Of a DNA stretch of 6,331 nt, positions 6,284 through 6,331 are shown piece after piece; position 1 is the first letter of the stretch, and every line of letters begins with the position of its first letter. Source of the DNA: Planctomycetota bacterium. GTDB lineage: Bacteria > Planctomycetota > Phycisphaerae > UBA1845. The notes under the pieces were generated by a model. It saw only the letters and a program-made list of their open reading frames with translations, had not been told where the DNA came from and did no database searches. The translations under genes were made by a program, and so were the position numbers. The stretch covers positions 1-6,331 of the forward strand of contig JADFMZ010000196.1 in assembly GCA_022563615.1 (NCBI GenBank). The letters are read 5' to 3'.

Positions 6284-6307
6284 CATCGCCATGTCTTCGT
6301 GGCCATG
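6284..6307 (+). repeat. Short palindromic intergenic hairpin element
   Basis: CATCGCCATG at 6284-6293 pairs with CGTGGCCATG at 6298-6307 across a TCTT loop: eight Watson-Crick pairs, one G-T pair and one C-C mismatch. With its leading GGGTGGCAT it resembles the minus-strand element at 3813-3843. An alternative stem, CATGTCTT at 6290-6297 with AAGACATG at 6323-6330, overlaps it, so the element may continue past the window end. Confidence 0.5.
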
Positions 6308-6331
6308 TTCATCATCGCCTCCAAGACATGC

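Larger units (their letters stand above)
6087..6331. other. Non-coding 3' flank of the SLC13 gene
   Basis: These 245 bp hold no gene I can support. Bases 6087-6190 show nothing beyond a short open minus-strand run. A GTAG-headed hairpin with a T tract follows at 6191-6219, then GC-rich sequence, then a hairpin repeat near the window end. Confidence 0.55.

Overview
This is a GC-rich bacterial window with Shine-Dalgarno-led genes. It holds two large membrane transport genes and, at the left end, two related small secreted proteins. The mix of a long K+-dependent membrane pyrophosphatase with a cleavable signal peptide, small carboxypeptidase-regulatory-like lipoproteins and short palindromic intergenic repeats is most suggestive of Planctomycetota. 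That placement is inference from general knowledge, not from a marker gene.

Left end (1-998, + strand): the tail of one small protein gene (to 262) is followed by a complete 180-residue putative lipoprotein gene (408-950). They share a 60-residue C-terminal module, 50 of 60 residues identical by eye, with no gaps. The upstream parts do not resemble each other. Middle (999-3671, - strand, convergent with the lipoprotein gene): a membrane-integral ion-pumping pyrophosphatase of about 890 residues. It has all core motifs, a K+-dependent signature, a TTG start that creates a clean Sec signal peptide, and two insertions: about 90 residues in a periplasmic loop and about 23 in a cytoplasmic loop. 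Divergent gap (3672-4307): about 636 bp without a convincing gene, holding palindromes, a recurring CCGGACC heptamer, two repeat-like remnants and a GC-rich hairpin just before the next gene. Right (4308-6086, + strand): an SLC13/DASS-type permease with two central RCK_C (TrkA-C) domains. Right end (6087-6331): a GTAG-headed hairpin with a T tract that can act as a terminator, then a second hairpin resembling an element in the divergent gap.

How the genes may work together: the pyrophosphatase would turn cytoplasmic PPi into an H+ and/or Na+ gradient, and SLC13-type permeases usually draw on such gradients to import anions. The two are divergently transcribed, so shared control is possible but not shown. 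I see no CRISPR array, tRNA, rRNA, transposase or phage gene. No wholly new system is evident. The most unusual items are the periplasmic insertion in the pyrophosphatase and the duplicated C-terminal module of the small secreted proteins.
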